The notes: generated by a model from the sequence alone, not told the origin. A stretch of DNA of 52,833 nt from Gemmatales bacterium (GCA_025055835.1 JANWWR010000132.1:1-52833), one strand, 5' to 3'. Shown: positions 9,523 to 17,849, counted from the first letter of the stretch. Made by a program: numbers and translations.

Positions 9523-9931
9523 GGCTTGCCGGTTCCCTGGAGTTGCCGGGACTGCGGTCTGATCCGGTCCTGGAACGCCTCAATTATAGCGCCGGAAATC
9601 CGAGGACGCCGATTCGTCCCCGGCCCCGTCGGAGCCTCCCAAAGGCATTTCGCCGCTACAGTCCCTAGCCCTCCTGCTACTCTACTTTCAGGACGTTGCC
9701 GCGTAAAGCAAGTCATCGGCAGTCTGCCCGCCTTTGCCATCTCTCCTGAACATCGCGGATTCCTGGCCGGTGTCTCTTGCTCTAGCCCGAACCCGGCGTC
9801 TGCGGTATAGACCCCGGGCGCATCCAGGACGCTCCACCCGGCAGAAGTTCAGACTCAAGGACCCCATTGGCGGTCAACGCCACCTTGCTGGCGGTGAACC
9901 TGTCCCCAAAACCCGTGGAAAGGAACGACCC
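9523..9931. other. Intergenic gap between divergent genes
   Basis: This 409-base gap separates the SHOCT-like gene (minus) from the Cys-rich exported protein gene (plus). I see no convincing gene in it. The only notable site is a perfect minus-strand TATAAT at 9588-9583. Confidence 0.5.
9583..9588 (-). promoter_or_regulatory. Possible -10 box upstream of the SHOCT-like gene
   Basis: The minus strand reads TATAAT here, 61 bases before the ATG of the SHOCT-like gene. No matching -35 hexamer (TTGACA-like) is seen 16-18 bases upstream, nor a TG extension, so this is weak. Confidence 0.25.
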
Positions 9932-11332
9932 ATGCGAAGAAGTGCAATCTGGTTGCTTCTGGTGCTGTTCGTCTCGGCAGCGGCATCGGCAATGGCGGTC
10001 CGGCATGCCTATAACCACCCGGAATCGCTTCCGGGTCAGTTGCTCTGTCGGCTCGCCGGCATCTGCACCACCGGCCCGTCCCCGGTTGCCGGACCGATGG
10101 TTTCCCCGACCCTGATCAACCTGGACGATGCGGAACTGCCCGAACCCCTGATTCCGATGTCGCCGGAATTGGAAGCAGCCTGCCGCTGGGACTTGACCGA
10201 GCTGCGGGCGATCTCGGCCCTTCGGTCGGAACCCTCGCCCAGCGTGCAAACCGTCAGCTACAGCCCCGGCGGGGTCGAGGATGAGTTCACCTACCCGCGA
10301 CAGGAACCGCCGGAGGAAAGCATTCTGGCCAACGGCGAACGGATCAAATCCTATCCAACACCCTTGCCTGAAGAAGCCATTGAAGTTTTGCCGCCACCAG
10401 CAGAGGCGAATCAGGCTCCATCCCCCGAGCCAACTTCCAAACAGACCAGCCGGGGCAGCCCGATGGACCTGGAGGTCGAACTCTGCCTGGCCGGTCTGCC
10501 CTCCCTGGCCACTCCGCAGATCGGCGTGCAGCACGTCGCTCGCCAGATTCTCCAAGGCTGCGGTAAGGTCCAGGCCGTCTGCTTTCCGGAGCACAAGCCG
10601 GGCAATTCTGCTCCGAAAACCGCCACGGCCTGCGAGGAAAACAAGGCCTGCGGTCCGAATCATGAGGTGAAGTGCGAAGCGATCCTGCGGGCCGTGACCC
10701 GAGACACCGTAAGTCCGGAAGTCAAGGCGGTCATCTTTCTCATCAGCGAACCGCTGGTTCTTCCGAACCCGCCCACGCCGGTTGGACCGCCGATGCCGTT
10801 TGGCGTGGAGCATCCGTTCCCCATCCCGATCTTCAGTCCGATTTCCGTGCTCCGCGAGGCCATCGAAGGCAGCGTCAAAAGCGAATCGCCCTGTCGCTCG
10901 TGTCCGACCTGCTGCTCGGAAGCCAAGTCTGAGTGCGGCAGTTGTGCGGAAAAGTGCCCGATGGTCCGCCGGGTCTACCCCGTGGCGGATCTTCTTGATC
11001 CCACGGAGGACAACACGCCGGAGCATCTGATCCGCATCATCTGCCGGACCGTGGCTCCGCGGACCTGGGAAGAGTTCGGCGGCCGGGGCGTCGTGGACTT
11101 CCTGCCGTTCGGCAAGGTCTTGATCGTGTACCACACGGAAGCAGTCCAGGAAGAGGTCGCCGAACTGCTGGGTGAATTGCGGGCGGCGATGAGCGGCTCC
11201 GAAACCACCCCGGACGACGTTCGGCGAGCCAGGTTCGACCAGGTTTGTCCCGAAAAGCCGACCTCTTCGGAGCGGCGGGCCAAGCCGGAGGACTGCGAAC
11301 GCTGCAAGCGGTGTCCCGAATCGGACCGCTGA
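9932..11332 (+). CDS. Cys-rich exported protein with secretin-N-like C-terminal domain
   Basis: A 466-residue exported protein I cannot assign to a named family as a whole. It opens with a signal peptide (RRSAIWLLLVLFVSAAASAM). A Pro/Glu-rich region follows, then DLEVELCLAGLPSL and a region with paired Cys. Cys-rich clusters occur at about 318-343 (CRSCPTCC, CGSCAEKC) and at the C-terminus (CERCKRCP). Residues about 346-425 (VYPVADLLDP, then TVAPRTWEEFGGRGVVDF, then VQEEVAELLGELR) resemble a small domain I know from planctomycete proteins annotated as secretin/type II-III secretion-like; this is from memory and unverified. The ATG at 9932 is set by AAGGA eight bases upstream. A shared hairpin terminator follows at 11361. 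Confidence 0.75.
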   Translation: MRRSAIWLLLVLFVSAAASAMAVRHAYNHPESLPGQLLCRLAGICTTGPSPVAGPMVSPTLINLDDAELPEPLIPMSPELEAACRWDLTELRAISALRSEPSPSVQTVSYSPGGVEDEFTYPRQEPPEESILANGERIKSYPTPLPEEAIEVLPPPAEANQAPSPEPTSKQTSRGSPMDLEVELCLAGLPSLATPQIGVQHVARQILQGCGKVQAVCFPEHKPGNSAPKTATACEENKACGPNHEVKCEAILRAVTRDTVSPEVKAVIFLISEPLVLPNPPTPVGPPMPFGVEHPFPIPIFSPISVLREAIEGSVKSESPCRSCPTCCSEAKSECGSCAEKCPMVRRVYPVADLLDPTEDNTPEHLIRIICRTVAPRTWEEFGGRGVVDFLPFGKVLIVYHTEAVQEEVAELLGELRAAMSGSETTPDDVRRARFDQVCPEKPTSSERRAKPEDCERCKRCPESDR

Positions 11333-11360
11333 TCCGGAACGCAACCATCCAAGCAAACAA

Positions 11361-11390
11361 GGCCGGCCCGGGTTGTGCCTCGGACCGGCC
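11361..11390. terminator. Hairpin terminator between convergent genes
   Basis: The arms 11361-11372 and 11379-11390 pair with one mismatch and one wobble (GGCCGG with CCGGCC, then CCGGG with CTCGG). A-rich sequence precedes it and T-rich sequence follows, so it may stop both the Cys-rich protein gene from the left and the carotenoid oxygenase gene from the right. The U-tracts are imperfect. Confidence 0.6.
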
Positions 11391-11417
11391 TCGTTGTTTC
11401 CGAGGTGGATCAACTGC

Positions 11418-12908
11418 TCAGGACAGATCGACCCAGATGCCGTGGAAGCCGTAGGGCACACGCACCGGCAGCAGAATGCGGGCCACTGGCGGAGCGGCGA
11501 AGTCCCGGCAATCCACGACCACCAGTTCGCTCTTGCCCGTGTTGCGGTCGAAGACGTAGGTCATTAGCCAGCCGTCGTCCTCCGCCTTGGCATCGGGTCG
11601 CGGCACGAACACCCCTTCGCCGCCGAATCGGCCCGCTCCGTGTCCGTGGACCAGGTGCGTCTGTTTGACCAGGTCGTACTTCACCAGCCCGTCAAACATT
11701 TCGCTGCCGCTTCGCCCACAGTAGCCGAAGCGCGTCCTCCGACCCAGGAGCCGTTCGTTCACCCGCGGAAACTCGGTCCCGCGATCGTCGAGCGGTCCCT
11801 CGACGACCTTGCCGGTCTTAAGGTGACACCGCCACTGATACAGGACTGCCTCCGAATCTTGCGGATTGGGATGTGCGGAGCCATCGCTCGGCGGAGCGAA
11901 CTCGACGCTTTGCGGAAACTGCTTGGTTCGGCAGGCGACAACGACCACCTCGTCGCCCTCTTCCCAGGCGTTGAGCGTGTGGAAGACGTAGCAGGGCGGG
12001 ATGGTGAACCAGCGGATCGTCGTGCCGTCCGCTTTGCGCGGCAAAATGCCGATCCGCGCTCCGGCGTCCGGTTCGAATTTGAGCACCGGTTGGCCCCGGA
12101 GTGCCCGTTCCAGGCTGAAGACTTCGGGCAGGTCGAGGAACACGGTGTAATTGGCGGTCACGGCAAAGTCGTGCATCATGACCGGACGTGGCAGGTCGAT
12201 GGCCGTGGTGCTGATAATCTGCCCCCATGGAGCGATGACGCTGTACTGCAAGTACGGCTTGGCGACGAGGTTGTAACCGAAGCAGAGCACTTCGCCGGTG
12301 ACGGGATCCACCTTGGGATGGGCCGTGAAGGGGTGCTTCAGCTTTCCGCCAAAGGTGTACAGCCCGACGGTTTCCAGATCAGGAAGCCGCACCTCGGTTG
12401 GCGGACCGCCTTCCCAGAGGGCCAGCAGTCTGCCGTGGTGCCACAGGACCGAGGTGTTGGCCGTGTTCTTGAAACGGGGCGGATTCGTGCCGTCGAGCGG
12501 GTCGAGGAAGCTCGGGTACAACGCCTTACCCGCCTGGCGTTCTTCCTTCCATCCTTCGGTGCGAATCCAGCGGTTGCGGTAGCTGGCCTTGCCGTCCCGC
12601 AGCAGCACGGCGTGGAGCATGCCGTCGCCCTCGAACCAGTGGTAATGGCGGAGCGGCGGGAACTGCGGATTCGGCCCATTGCGGACGAAGACGCCGTGAA
12701 GCTCCTTTGGCACCTGGCCGATGACCTTGAGTTCGGTTTCGGTCACTTCTTCCGAAACTGGAGCGAAGTTGCCCTGAAGGAAGTAATTCCGCGGCCACTT
12801 CTGAGAAGCGGAAGGCACGGGTTCGGCTCGGCATTCGCCTGGTTGCCCCAACACCCACACGCCGCCGGCAAAGGCTGACGCCGCCAGAAACTCCCGGCGA
12901 TCCAACAT
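11418..12908 (-). CDS. Carotenoid oxygenase (RPE65/CCD family) with Tat-like signal
   Basis: An iron(II) dioxygenase family that cleaves carotenoids or related polyenes. The 496-residue length is normal. Four His that would bind iron are present: His197 (FTAHPKVDP), His246 (MMHDFAVT), His310 (YVFHTLNAW) and His489 (YGFHGIW). The N-terminal GVFVRNGPNPQF and HWFEGDGMLHAV segments are also family hallmarks. The N-terminus LDRREFLAASAFAGG is a Tat-like signal, which is unusual since most family members are cytosolic. It lies 54 bases downstream of a receiver/ATPase hybrid gene on the same strand, so expression may be linked. GGGGG lies a few bases before the ATG. The substrate cannot be told; no carotenoid biosynthesis gene is in the window. 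Confidence 0.93.
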   Translation of the reverse strand: MLDRREFLAASAFAGGVWVLGQPGECRAEPVPSASQKWPRNYFLQGNFAPVSEEVTETELKVIGQVPKELHGVFVRNGPNPQFPPLRHYHWFEGDGMLHAVLLRDGKASYRNRWIRTEGWKEERQAGKALYPSFLDPLDGTNPPRFKNTANTSVLWHHGRLLALWEGGPPTEVRLPDLETVGLYTFGGKLKHPFTAHPKVDPVTGEVLCFGYNLVAKPYLQYSVIAPWGQIISTTAIDLPRPVMMHDFAVTANYTVFLDLPEVFSLERALRGQPVLKFEPDAGARIGILPRKADGTTIRWFTIPPCYVFHTLNAWEEGDEVVVVACRTKQFPQSVEFAPPSDGSAHPNPQDSEAVLYQWRCHLKTGKVVEGPLDDRGTEFPRVNERLLGRRTRFGYCGRSGSEMFDGLVKYDLVKQTHLVHGHGAGRFGGEGVFVPRPDAKAEDDGWLMTYVFDRNTGKSELVVVDCRDFAAPPVARILLPVRVPYGFHGIWVDLS

Positions 12909-12962
12909 GATTTTCCCCCAAGTATCAAGGATGGAGGTGACACCCGTGGCAACGCGGGCCGT

Positions 12963-13898
12963 TCAGTGATCCGTCCGAGGCTTGGCCGTTCTCCGCTTCA
13001 TCATGCGGATTTCGTTGCCGGTGGCATTGTAGGCAACTTCGTCCATGAACGTGCGGATGAGAAGCAATCCGCGACCACTGGCCCGGCCAAGGTTCATCGG
13101 ATCGGTTGGATCGGGCAGCTTGGACGGGTCGAAGCCGGGGCCTTCGTCGCGGATCACATAGCGGGCCGCTTCGGAATCCACCCGCGCCTGCACGAACAAT
13201 CGCCGGGAGCAGTACGGCTCCTCCTGCCGACGCCGCTGGGCGAGTTCGTGGTAGGCGTTGTCATCCCGCTGACGCAACTCGGAACTGCACTCCAAATTGC
13301 CGTGATAAAGGGCGTTCAGCAGCGCCTCTTCCAGCGCCACGCCGACACGGATCCGCGAGGTGTAATCGAACAATCCCACGGCGTCGAGGTCTTCCTGAAG
13401 AATCTTGATGAACTCAGGAATCAGAGCGGGGTCGTTGGAGAGGACGAAATGCGACTCCCGGGCCTGGAGGCAGGCCAGCAGGGCCCGGCGTTGTTTGTCG
13501 CTGCGGGCAGCGGCCAAAACGGTGGACAGGATTTCCGGCAGCTCCCGCTCCAGGATCGCCTTGGGCAGATAGCTGACGGCCCCGGCTCGCAGGGCTTCGT
13601 AGGCGGTTTCCTCGCTGCCCTGCGCGGTCATCAGGATCACGGGGATATGGGGATAGTCCTCACGAATCCGCTGAGTGAGTTCCAGCCCGTTCATGACCGG
13701 CATCTGAAGATCGGTCAGAACGGCATCGGGATGCTGCTCGGCAATGACGGCCAGAGCCTGTTCTCCGTCGTGGGCGTATATCGCGGTCACGCCGGCGTGC
13801 TTTTCCGCCAAGTAGCCCGCCTTTCGGCACTCCGTCCGCGAGTCGTCCACGACCAGAAGCTTGGGAATTGAACCGTTTGATTCAGCATGGGTGCTCAT
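12963..13898 (-). CDS. Response regulator receiver fused to HATPase (RsbW-like) domain
   Basis: A 311-residue signalling protein. Residues about 13-125 are a complete receiver: acidic pair Asp18-Asp19, phosphoacceptor Asp63 in LTDLQMP, Thr91 and Lys113. After a linker, residues about 165-300 form a GHKL ATPase of the anti-sigma factor kinase type, with the N-box EEALLNALYHGNLE, DEGPGFDP and GRASGRGLLLIRTF. There is no HisKA dimerisation domain or phosphoacceptor His, so it is not a conventional histidine kinase. A likely role is phosphorylation-controlled binding or kinase action on a STAS protein (family knowledge plus inference). It is the first gene of a pair with the carotenoid oxygenase. 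Confidence 0.88.
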   Translation of the reverse strand: MSTHAESNGSIPKLLVVDDSRTECRKAGYLAEKHAGVTAIYAHDGEQALAVIAEQHPDAVLTDLQMPVMNGLELTQRIREDYPHIPVILMTAQGSEETAYEALRAGAVSYLPKAILERELPEILSTVLAAARSDKQRRALLACLQARESHFVLSNDPALIPEFIKILQEDLDAVGLFDYTSRIRVGVALEEALLNALYHGNLECSSELRQRDDNAYHELAQRRRQEEPYCSRRLFVQARVDSEAARYVIRDEGPGFDPSKLPDPTDPMNLGRASGRGLLLIRTFMDEVAYNATGNEIRMMKRRTAKPRTDH

Positions 13899-14256
13899 GG
13901 TCCTGACACGGAAATGAAAGGTTCAAGGATTCCTCCCGTGCCGCACTTTGATGCGCACTTAATCCTAATACGCTCCCGCCGCTTCGCAAGCTTTCGCCGC
14001 CCGAATTGCCCGGCAAACTCGCCGCAGCTTGTGTGTCTTTCCTGCCCGTCAGGCCCGCTTGGCAAAACGAGACCAATTGGATATGTCCCCGGAGCTTGGT
14101 TGTATCCAGCAATTCCGGAGCCGCGACCGCCAGGGAGCGGCGTCGGTACTGCCCGGAGCCGCGACCGCCAGGGAGCGGCGTCAGTACCGCCCGGAGCCGC
14201 GACCGCCAGGGAGCGGTTTCCCAAGTTACAGAGCGGTTTCTCAAGGAATGCATGCC
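13899..14256. other. Intergenic gap between divergent genes
   Basis: This 358-base gap lies between the receiver/ATPase gene and the glycosyltransferase gene. It holds the 38-base tandem repeat described separately (14115-14216). I see no gene or clear promoter in the rest. Confidence 0.5.
14115..14216. repeat. 38-base direct tandem repeat, 2.7 copies
   Basis: Copies begin with CCGGAGCCGCGACCGCCAGG at 14115, 14153 and 14191; the third is cut short after GGGAGCGG. Units are nearly identical, with changes only near their 3' ends. Each contains a potential hairpin: CCGC and GCGG outside, CC and GG inside, and two opposed G-A pairs between. No spacers occur, so this is not a CRISPR. It sits just upstream of the glycosyltransferase start, and reading through it in frame gives a false N-terminal extension. 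Confidence 0.9.
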
Positions 14257-15093
14257 ATGCGACGTGGTCCCTGGAAGCTATCGCTGGTGATCCCCGCCTG
14301 GAACGAGGCAGCTTCGCTCGGCTGGACTCTTCGGGAAGCCTGCAGGAACCTGGACCGGCTGGTTCAGTCCTACGAGATTCTGGTCGTGGACGACGGCAGC
14401 AGCGACGCCACGGCTCTGTGCGTCGAGCTGCACGCCCTGGGCAATCCCAACATTCGGCTGCTTCGCCATCGCCACAACCGTGGCTACGGGGCCGCCCTGC
14501 GCACCGGCTTCCTCCATGCCCAATACGACCTGATCGCCTTCACGGACGCCGACGGACAGTTCGATCTTGCAGAACTTTCGCAATTTTTCACGGCCATCCA
14601 ACGGTACGACATCGTCTGCGGCTATCGTCTGCATCGCCAGGATCCGTGGCTTCGGCGGTTCTTGTCGTGGGGCTACAACCGGCTCGTCCGTTTCCTCCTC
14701 GGCATTGCCGTCCGCGACGTGGATTGTGCCTTGAAGGTGTTCCGAAGGTCAGCCCTGGAACGCATCCTGCCGGAGAGCGACGATTTCTTTGTCAACACGG
14801 AAATGCTGACCCGAGCACGGCTGGAAGCGTTGCGAATTGCCGAGGTCGGCGTAACCCATCGGCCGCGTCGGGCCGGTCGTAGCACGGTCTCTCTCTGGGA
14901 CGTGCCGCGCACGCTGGCTCGGCTGATTCCGTTCTGGTTTCGGCTGGTCACGGGCAGGATCGAACCAGCCAAGCCAATGCCGCGCGTTCTTACGGCCCGG
15001 GTCGATCTGCTTTTAACTCTGCGGCAGGGAGGGGCAGCATCAGGGGGTCAGGATTACGTCAACCGCTCCTCCCGTTCCGGCTCCCTTTCCTGA
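14257..15093 (+). CDS. Family 2 glycosyltransferase (DPM/DPG-synthase-like)
   Basis: A 278-residue GT-A fold enzyme likely transferring a sugar from a nucleotide donor to a lipid carrier or glycan. Visible motifs are LSLVIPAWNEAASLG at the start, VVDDGSSDAT, NRGYGAALRTGF, and the metal-binding FTDADGQFDL. The C-terminal part contains VRDVDCALKVFRR and FFVNTEMLTRA, typical of dolichol-phosphate-mannose synthase-like enzymes. It lacks the C-terminal transmembrane helices that some relatives carry. The ATG at 14257 is chosen because AAGGA (14243-14247) lies nine bases before it; the ATG at 14248 touches that site, and the longer frame runs through the tandem repeat. Its stop is only two bases from that of the convergent PQQ gene. 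Confidence 0.9.
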   Translation: MRRGPWKLSLVIPAWNEAASLGWTLREACRNLDRLVQSYEILVVDDGSSDATALCVELHALGNPNIRLLRHRHNRGYGAALRTGFLHAQYDLIAFTDADGQFDLAELSQFFTAIQRYDIVCGYRLHRQDPWLRRFLSWGYNRLVRFLLGIAVRDVDCALKVFRRSALERILPESDDFFVNTEMLTRARLEALRIAEVGVTHRPRRAGRSTVSLWDVPRTLARLIPFWFRLVTGRIEPAKPMPRVLTARVDLLLTLRQGGAASGGQDYVNRSSRSGSLS

Positions 15094-15095
15094 AC

Positions 15096-16418
15096 CTACG
15101 ATCCGTTCTTGCCGACGGCGTAGAGGTTCTTGAATCCCCGCAGATAAAGCCGACCGTGGGCCACTGCCGGCGTGGCCGTGAACTGGTCGTCCATCGTGAA
15201 CTCGGCCAGCTTCTCGAACTGCCGACCGGGGCGAACGACCGTCACGGTGCCATCACGAGCCACGAGGTAGATTTTGCCGTCGGCCAGGAGCGGACTGGCC
15301 CGATAGCGAGCCGGATGCAGCGGGGCTTGATAGACCTCCTGACCCGTTTTGGCATCCACGCAGATCAGGGAGCCGCGATCCCGACCATATTGCCGGACAA
15401 GATAGACGAGGCCTTCGTGAACCAGCGGGCAGGGCACATCCGGCGTCTTATTGGGGGCATTGCGGCCACCGGGGATTCGCCACAGTTCAAACGGACTGCC
15501 CGCGGCAATCTTGCCCTTGGCTCCCGCCTTGAGGGCGACAACCGGCCCGGCCTTGCAGGTCGGCACCACGAGCATGTCACCGCTGGCGGTCGGACTGGCA
15601 ATGATGCGGAAGGTGCGGTCATAGCGATCCTTGTCGTTGAGATCGCCCAGCCGCCAGATTTCTGCTCCGTCGCTGAGCCGATGGCCGGTCGTGTAGTCGC
15701 AGCCGTGAACGACCAACTCCTCACCGCCGCTGTGCCGCCACAAGATCGGCGAGGCATAGGAATGGGTGCCTTCGAAGATGCCGTCGGTGGGCCGTTGCAC
15801 TTTCCACACTTCCCTGCCCGTGGCCGTGTCGAGACACACGACCCATTGCCCGCCACCATGAAGAAGTGACAGGTACAGCCGGTCGCCGTGCAGCAGCGGC
15901 GTGACGTGCATGCCGTGCAGAATCTCGAATCGGCCGTAGCGGTCCTGAGCGTTGAAGTGCCACAGCACGTTGCCGTCGAGGTCGCAACAACCGAAATCGC
16001 CCGAGCCGAAGAAGGCGTACACCCGTTTGCCGTCGGTGCTCGGTGATGGCGAAGCATTGTTTGCCTCATCCTCCCGGTAGCGCTGCCGACCGGAACCCAG
16101 CTTGGTCTTCCAGAGCTGTTTGCCGTCCTTATCAAAGCTCAGCAGCACGAGATCGTTGCCTTCCTCGCTGGTGACAAACAGCCGGTCGCCCCACACGGCT
16201 GGAGTCGAACTGCCCATGCCGGGCAGCGGGGCGGTCCAGATCAGGTTCTCCTCTTTGCTCCACTTGGTCGGCAAGTTCGTGGCGGCGCTGATGCCGTCGT
16301 GGTTCGGGCCGCGCCACTGCGGCCAATCGGCCGACCAGGACAATCCCGCCGCCAGGCTTAGTCCAAGACCGACAGGGAACACAAGATAACAGGCCGAGGC
16401 AACCGAGCGGATTCTCAT
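15096..16418 (-). CDS. Exported PQQ-type beta-propeller protein
   Basis: A 440-residue protein with a signal peptide (about residues 1-30) and a mature part beginning DWPQWRGPNHDGIS, the standard opening of planctomycete PQQ-like propellers. Blades repeat the pattern of a short beta run ending in Gly-x-x-hydrophobic-x-W, for example LDGNVLWHF, TATGREVWKV and TGQEVYQAP, so seven or eight blades are likely. There is no cytochrome or dehydrogenase domain, and whether it binds PQQ is not known; the family usually acts as a scaffold or in outer-membrane assembly. GGAGG lies a few bases before the ATG. It follows the DUF1080 gene by 111 bases on the same strand. Confidence 0.92.
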   Translation of the reverse strand: MRIRSVASACYLVFPVGLGLSLAAGLSWSADWPQWRGPNHDGISAATNLPTKWSKEENLIWTAPLPGMGSSTPAVWGDRLFVTSEEGNDLVLLSFDKDGKQLWKTKLGSGRQRYREDEANNASPSPSTDGKRVYAFFGSGDFGCCDLDGNVLWHFNAQDRYGRFEILHGMHVTPLLHGDRLYLSLLHGGGQWVVCLDTATGREVWKVQRPTDGIFEGTHSYASPILWRHSGGEELVVHGCDYTTGHRLSDGAEIWRLGDLNDKDRYDRTFRIIASPTASGDMLVVPTCKAGPVVALKAGAKGKIAAGSPFELWRIPGGRNAPNKTPDVPCPLVHEGLVYLVRQYGRDRGSLICVDAKTGQEVYQAPLHPARYRASPLLADGKIYLVARDGTVTVVRPGRQFEKLAEFTMDDQFTATPAVAHGRLYLRGFKNLYAVGKNGS

Positions 16419-16529
16419 GAGTCTGCCTCCCGGATTTCGCAGCGACGCCGCGCATTGTGTCCGCTGGACGATCCGGACTCAAGCGGATTCGCCTTGGAAA
16501 ACGGAGCCGGTGCTGACGCAGCGAGGCTC

Positions 16530-17312
16530 TTACTGGGAATTGCTTCCCGACGGCGATCCGCCCTGCTTCGGTTCCAGCTCCTTGATCTCGCGAATCCAGA
16601 TGTTGCGGAAGCGGACCGGGTCGCCGTGGTACATCAAGGCCAGAGGCAACTTTTCCGGGTGCTTCGTGTAAGCAGGTTTGCGCTCGTAGAACGTGTTGCC
16701 TTGCACCTCGACGTGGTTATGCACCAGAACGCCATTGTGGAACACCGTGAAGTAGGCCGGCTTCAGCAGCTTGCCGCTTTCATCGAACCGAGGCGCAGTA
16801 AAGACGATGTCATAGGTCTGCCACTGGCCCGGCTTGCGGGAAGCGTTGACCATCGGCGGACGCTGGTTGTAGATGGAGGCGCACATGCCCTCGAAATAGG
16901 TCTTGTTTTCGTAGGAATCGAGAATCTGGACCTCGTAGCGGGCGTCCATGAAGCCGACGCCGTTGTTGCCTCGGCCCTGACCTGAGCCGCGTACTTGGGC
17001 CGGGGAGGCGAATTCCAGGTGCAGTTGGCAATCGCCGAAGGCCTGCTTGGTCCGCATCCAGCCGCGGACGGTGAACGCGCCATCGTCGTCAACCTTGAGC
17101 CGGTCGCCGTTTTCCCAGGCGTCGAAGTTTTTGCCGTCGAACAGGACGATGGCATCCGAAGGCGGTCCGCCATTTTCGCCCGGGGTGACGACCGGCGGCT
17201 CCGGCCAGACGATACCGCTGACGTAACGCTGTTGTCCGAGGACGAAACCGATGCCGACTCCTGTCAGGACCACGGCCGTCACCACGATACTGACCAGTGC
17301 GTAGCGAAGCAT
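16530..17312 (-). CDS. DUF1080 (3-keto-disaccharide hydrolase-like) protein
   Basis: A 260-residue membrane-anchored or exported protein. The N-terminal LRYALVSIVVTAVVLTGVGI is a signal anchor or signal peptide. The DUF1080 concanavalin-like sandwich follows: IVLFDGKNFDAWE, then RGWMRTKQAFGDCQLHLEF, then NNGVGFMDARYEVQILDSY, and near the end PLALMYHGDPVRFRNIWIRE. Related domains act on glycans, and some were described as 3-keto-disaccharide hydrolases. AGGAG upstream of ATG 17312 decides the start over a longer frame from 17402 that reads into the hairpin repeats. It is followed by the PQQ propeller gene. Confidence 0.9.
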   Translation of the reverse strand: MLRYALVSIVVTAVVLTGVGIGFVLGQQRYVSGIVWPEPPVVTPGENGGPPSDAIVLFDGKNFDAWENGDRLKVDDDGAFTVRGWMRTKQAFGDCQLHLEFASPAQVRGSGQGRGNNGVGFMDARYEVQILDSYENKTYFEGMCASIYNQRPPMVNASRKPGQWQTYDIVFTAPRFDESGKLLKPAYFTVFHNGVLVHNHVEVQGNTFYERKPAYTKHPEKLPLALMYHGDPVRFRNIWIREIKELEPKQGGSPSGSNSQ

Positions 17313-17357
17313 GTTCGTCTCCTTGAAGCGATCGCCTTGTGAGTCTAGTGGGGGAAC

Positions 17358-17485
17358 CGGAGGGCTGACGCCCTCTGCTCGCCGTTGTGATGTTTCGCTC
17401 ACCAGAGGCCTGACGGCCTCTGCTCGCCGTTGTGCTATGGCCTCCGCTCTCCGTTGTGCTATGGCCTCCGCTCGCCGTCGTGTTG
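17358..17485. repeat. Hairpin repeats with TGAC loop and CTCGCCG tail
   Basis: Two complete units, at 17358-17384 and 17403-17429, each form an 8-bp stem around the loop TGAC and end in CTCGCCG. The first stem is CGGAGGGC with GCCCTCTG (one wobble), the second CAGAGGCC with GGCCTCTG (perfect). Two shorter copies follow that keep only GGCCTCCGCT and the tail. The block starts 46 bases upstream of the DUF1080 ATG. Confidence 0.85.
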
Positions 17486-17712
17486 TGCCTTGCCCTCATT
17501 TAGGCGAGCCGGTGCCTCATCGCAAGCTGGCGCGGCACTATGGTAACAAGCTTGCTGTCCGCTGACGAGTCGCTGAGCCACGAATCCCGGCGCGCCTGAC
17601 CTTACGCTCGCTTCGGACCATCGGTTACGCTGCAACACGGGCATTCCATCCCACAGCGCTCCCCGTGCGCGCTGACCGCCCGTTTCTTCCACCCCGTCGA
17701 GAACCCGAGTCG

Positions 17713-17849
17713 AAATGTTGCGCGAATTTGTTGGAGTGGAGTCGGAAGGTATTGCGCTTCCAGGAGGTCCTCTGCGGAAAAATGGCTGGTTTTCCGCCGA
17801 GCGTCGTCGAACTGGCCAAGAAAAATGCGTTTGCAAAATGTTGCGCGAA
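17713..17849. repeat. Segment flanked by 14-base direct repeats, with internal hairpins
   Basis: AAATGTTGCGCGAA occurs at 17713-17726 and again at 17836-17849. Between them GCGGAAAA (17774-17781) pairs with TTTTCCGC (17790-17797), and a shorter GGAAG/CTTCC hairpin lies upstream. It ends 22 bases before the larC stop on the other strand. It could be a small mobile remnant or a structured RNA; no coding frame is convincing. Confidence 0.55.

Noticed and set aside
9782..11461. A 559-codon minus-strand frame opposite the Cys-rich exported protein
   Set aside because: The plus-strand gene has an RBS, a signal peptide and a recognisable C-terminal domain; the minus frame has none of these.
11640..12878. 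A 412-codon plus-strand frame opposite the carotenoid oxygenase
   Set aside because: The minus strand carries all four iron ligands and the family motifs.
14115..14216. CRISPR array
   Set aside because: The copies abut directly with no unique spacers, there are fewer than three whole copies and no cas gene is near.
14029..14256. A longer N-terminus for the glycosyltransferase
   Set aside because: It is made of translated tandem repeat (SRDRQGA-like residues), has no RBS, and the enzyme fold begins at residue 8 of the shorter form.
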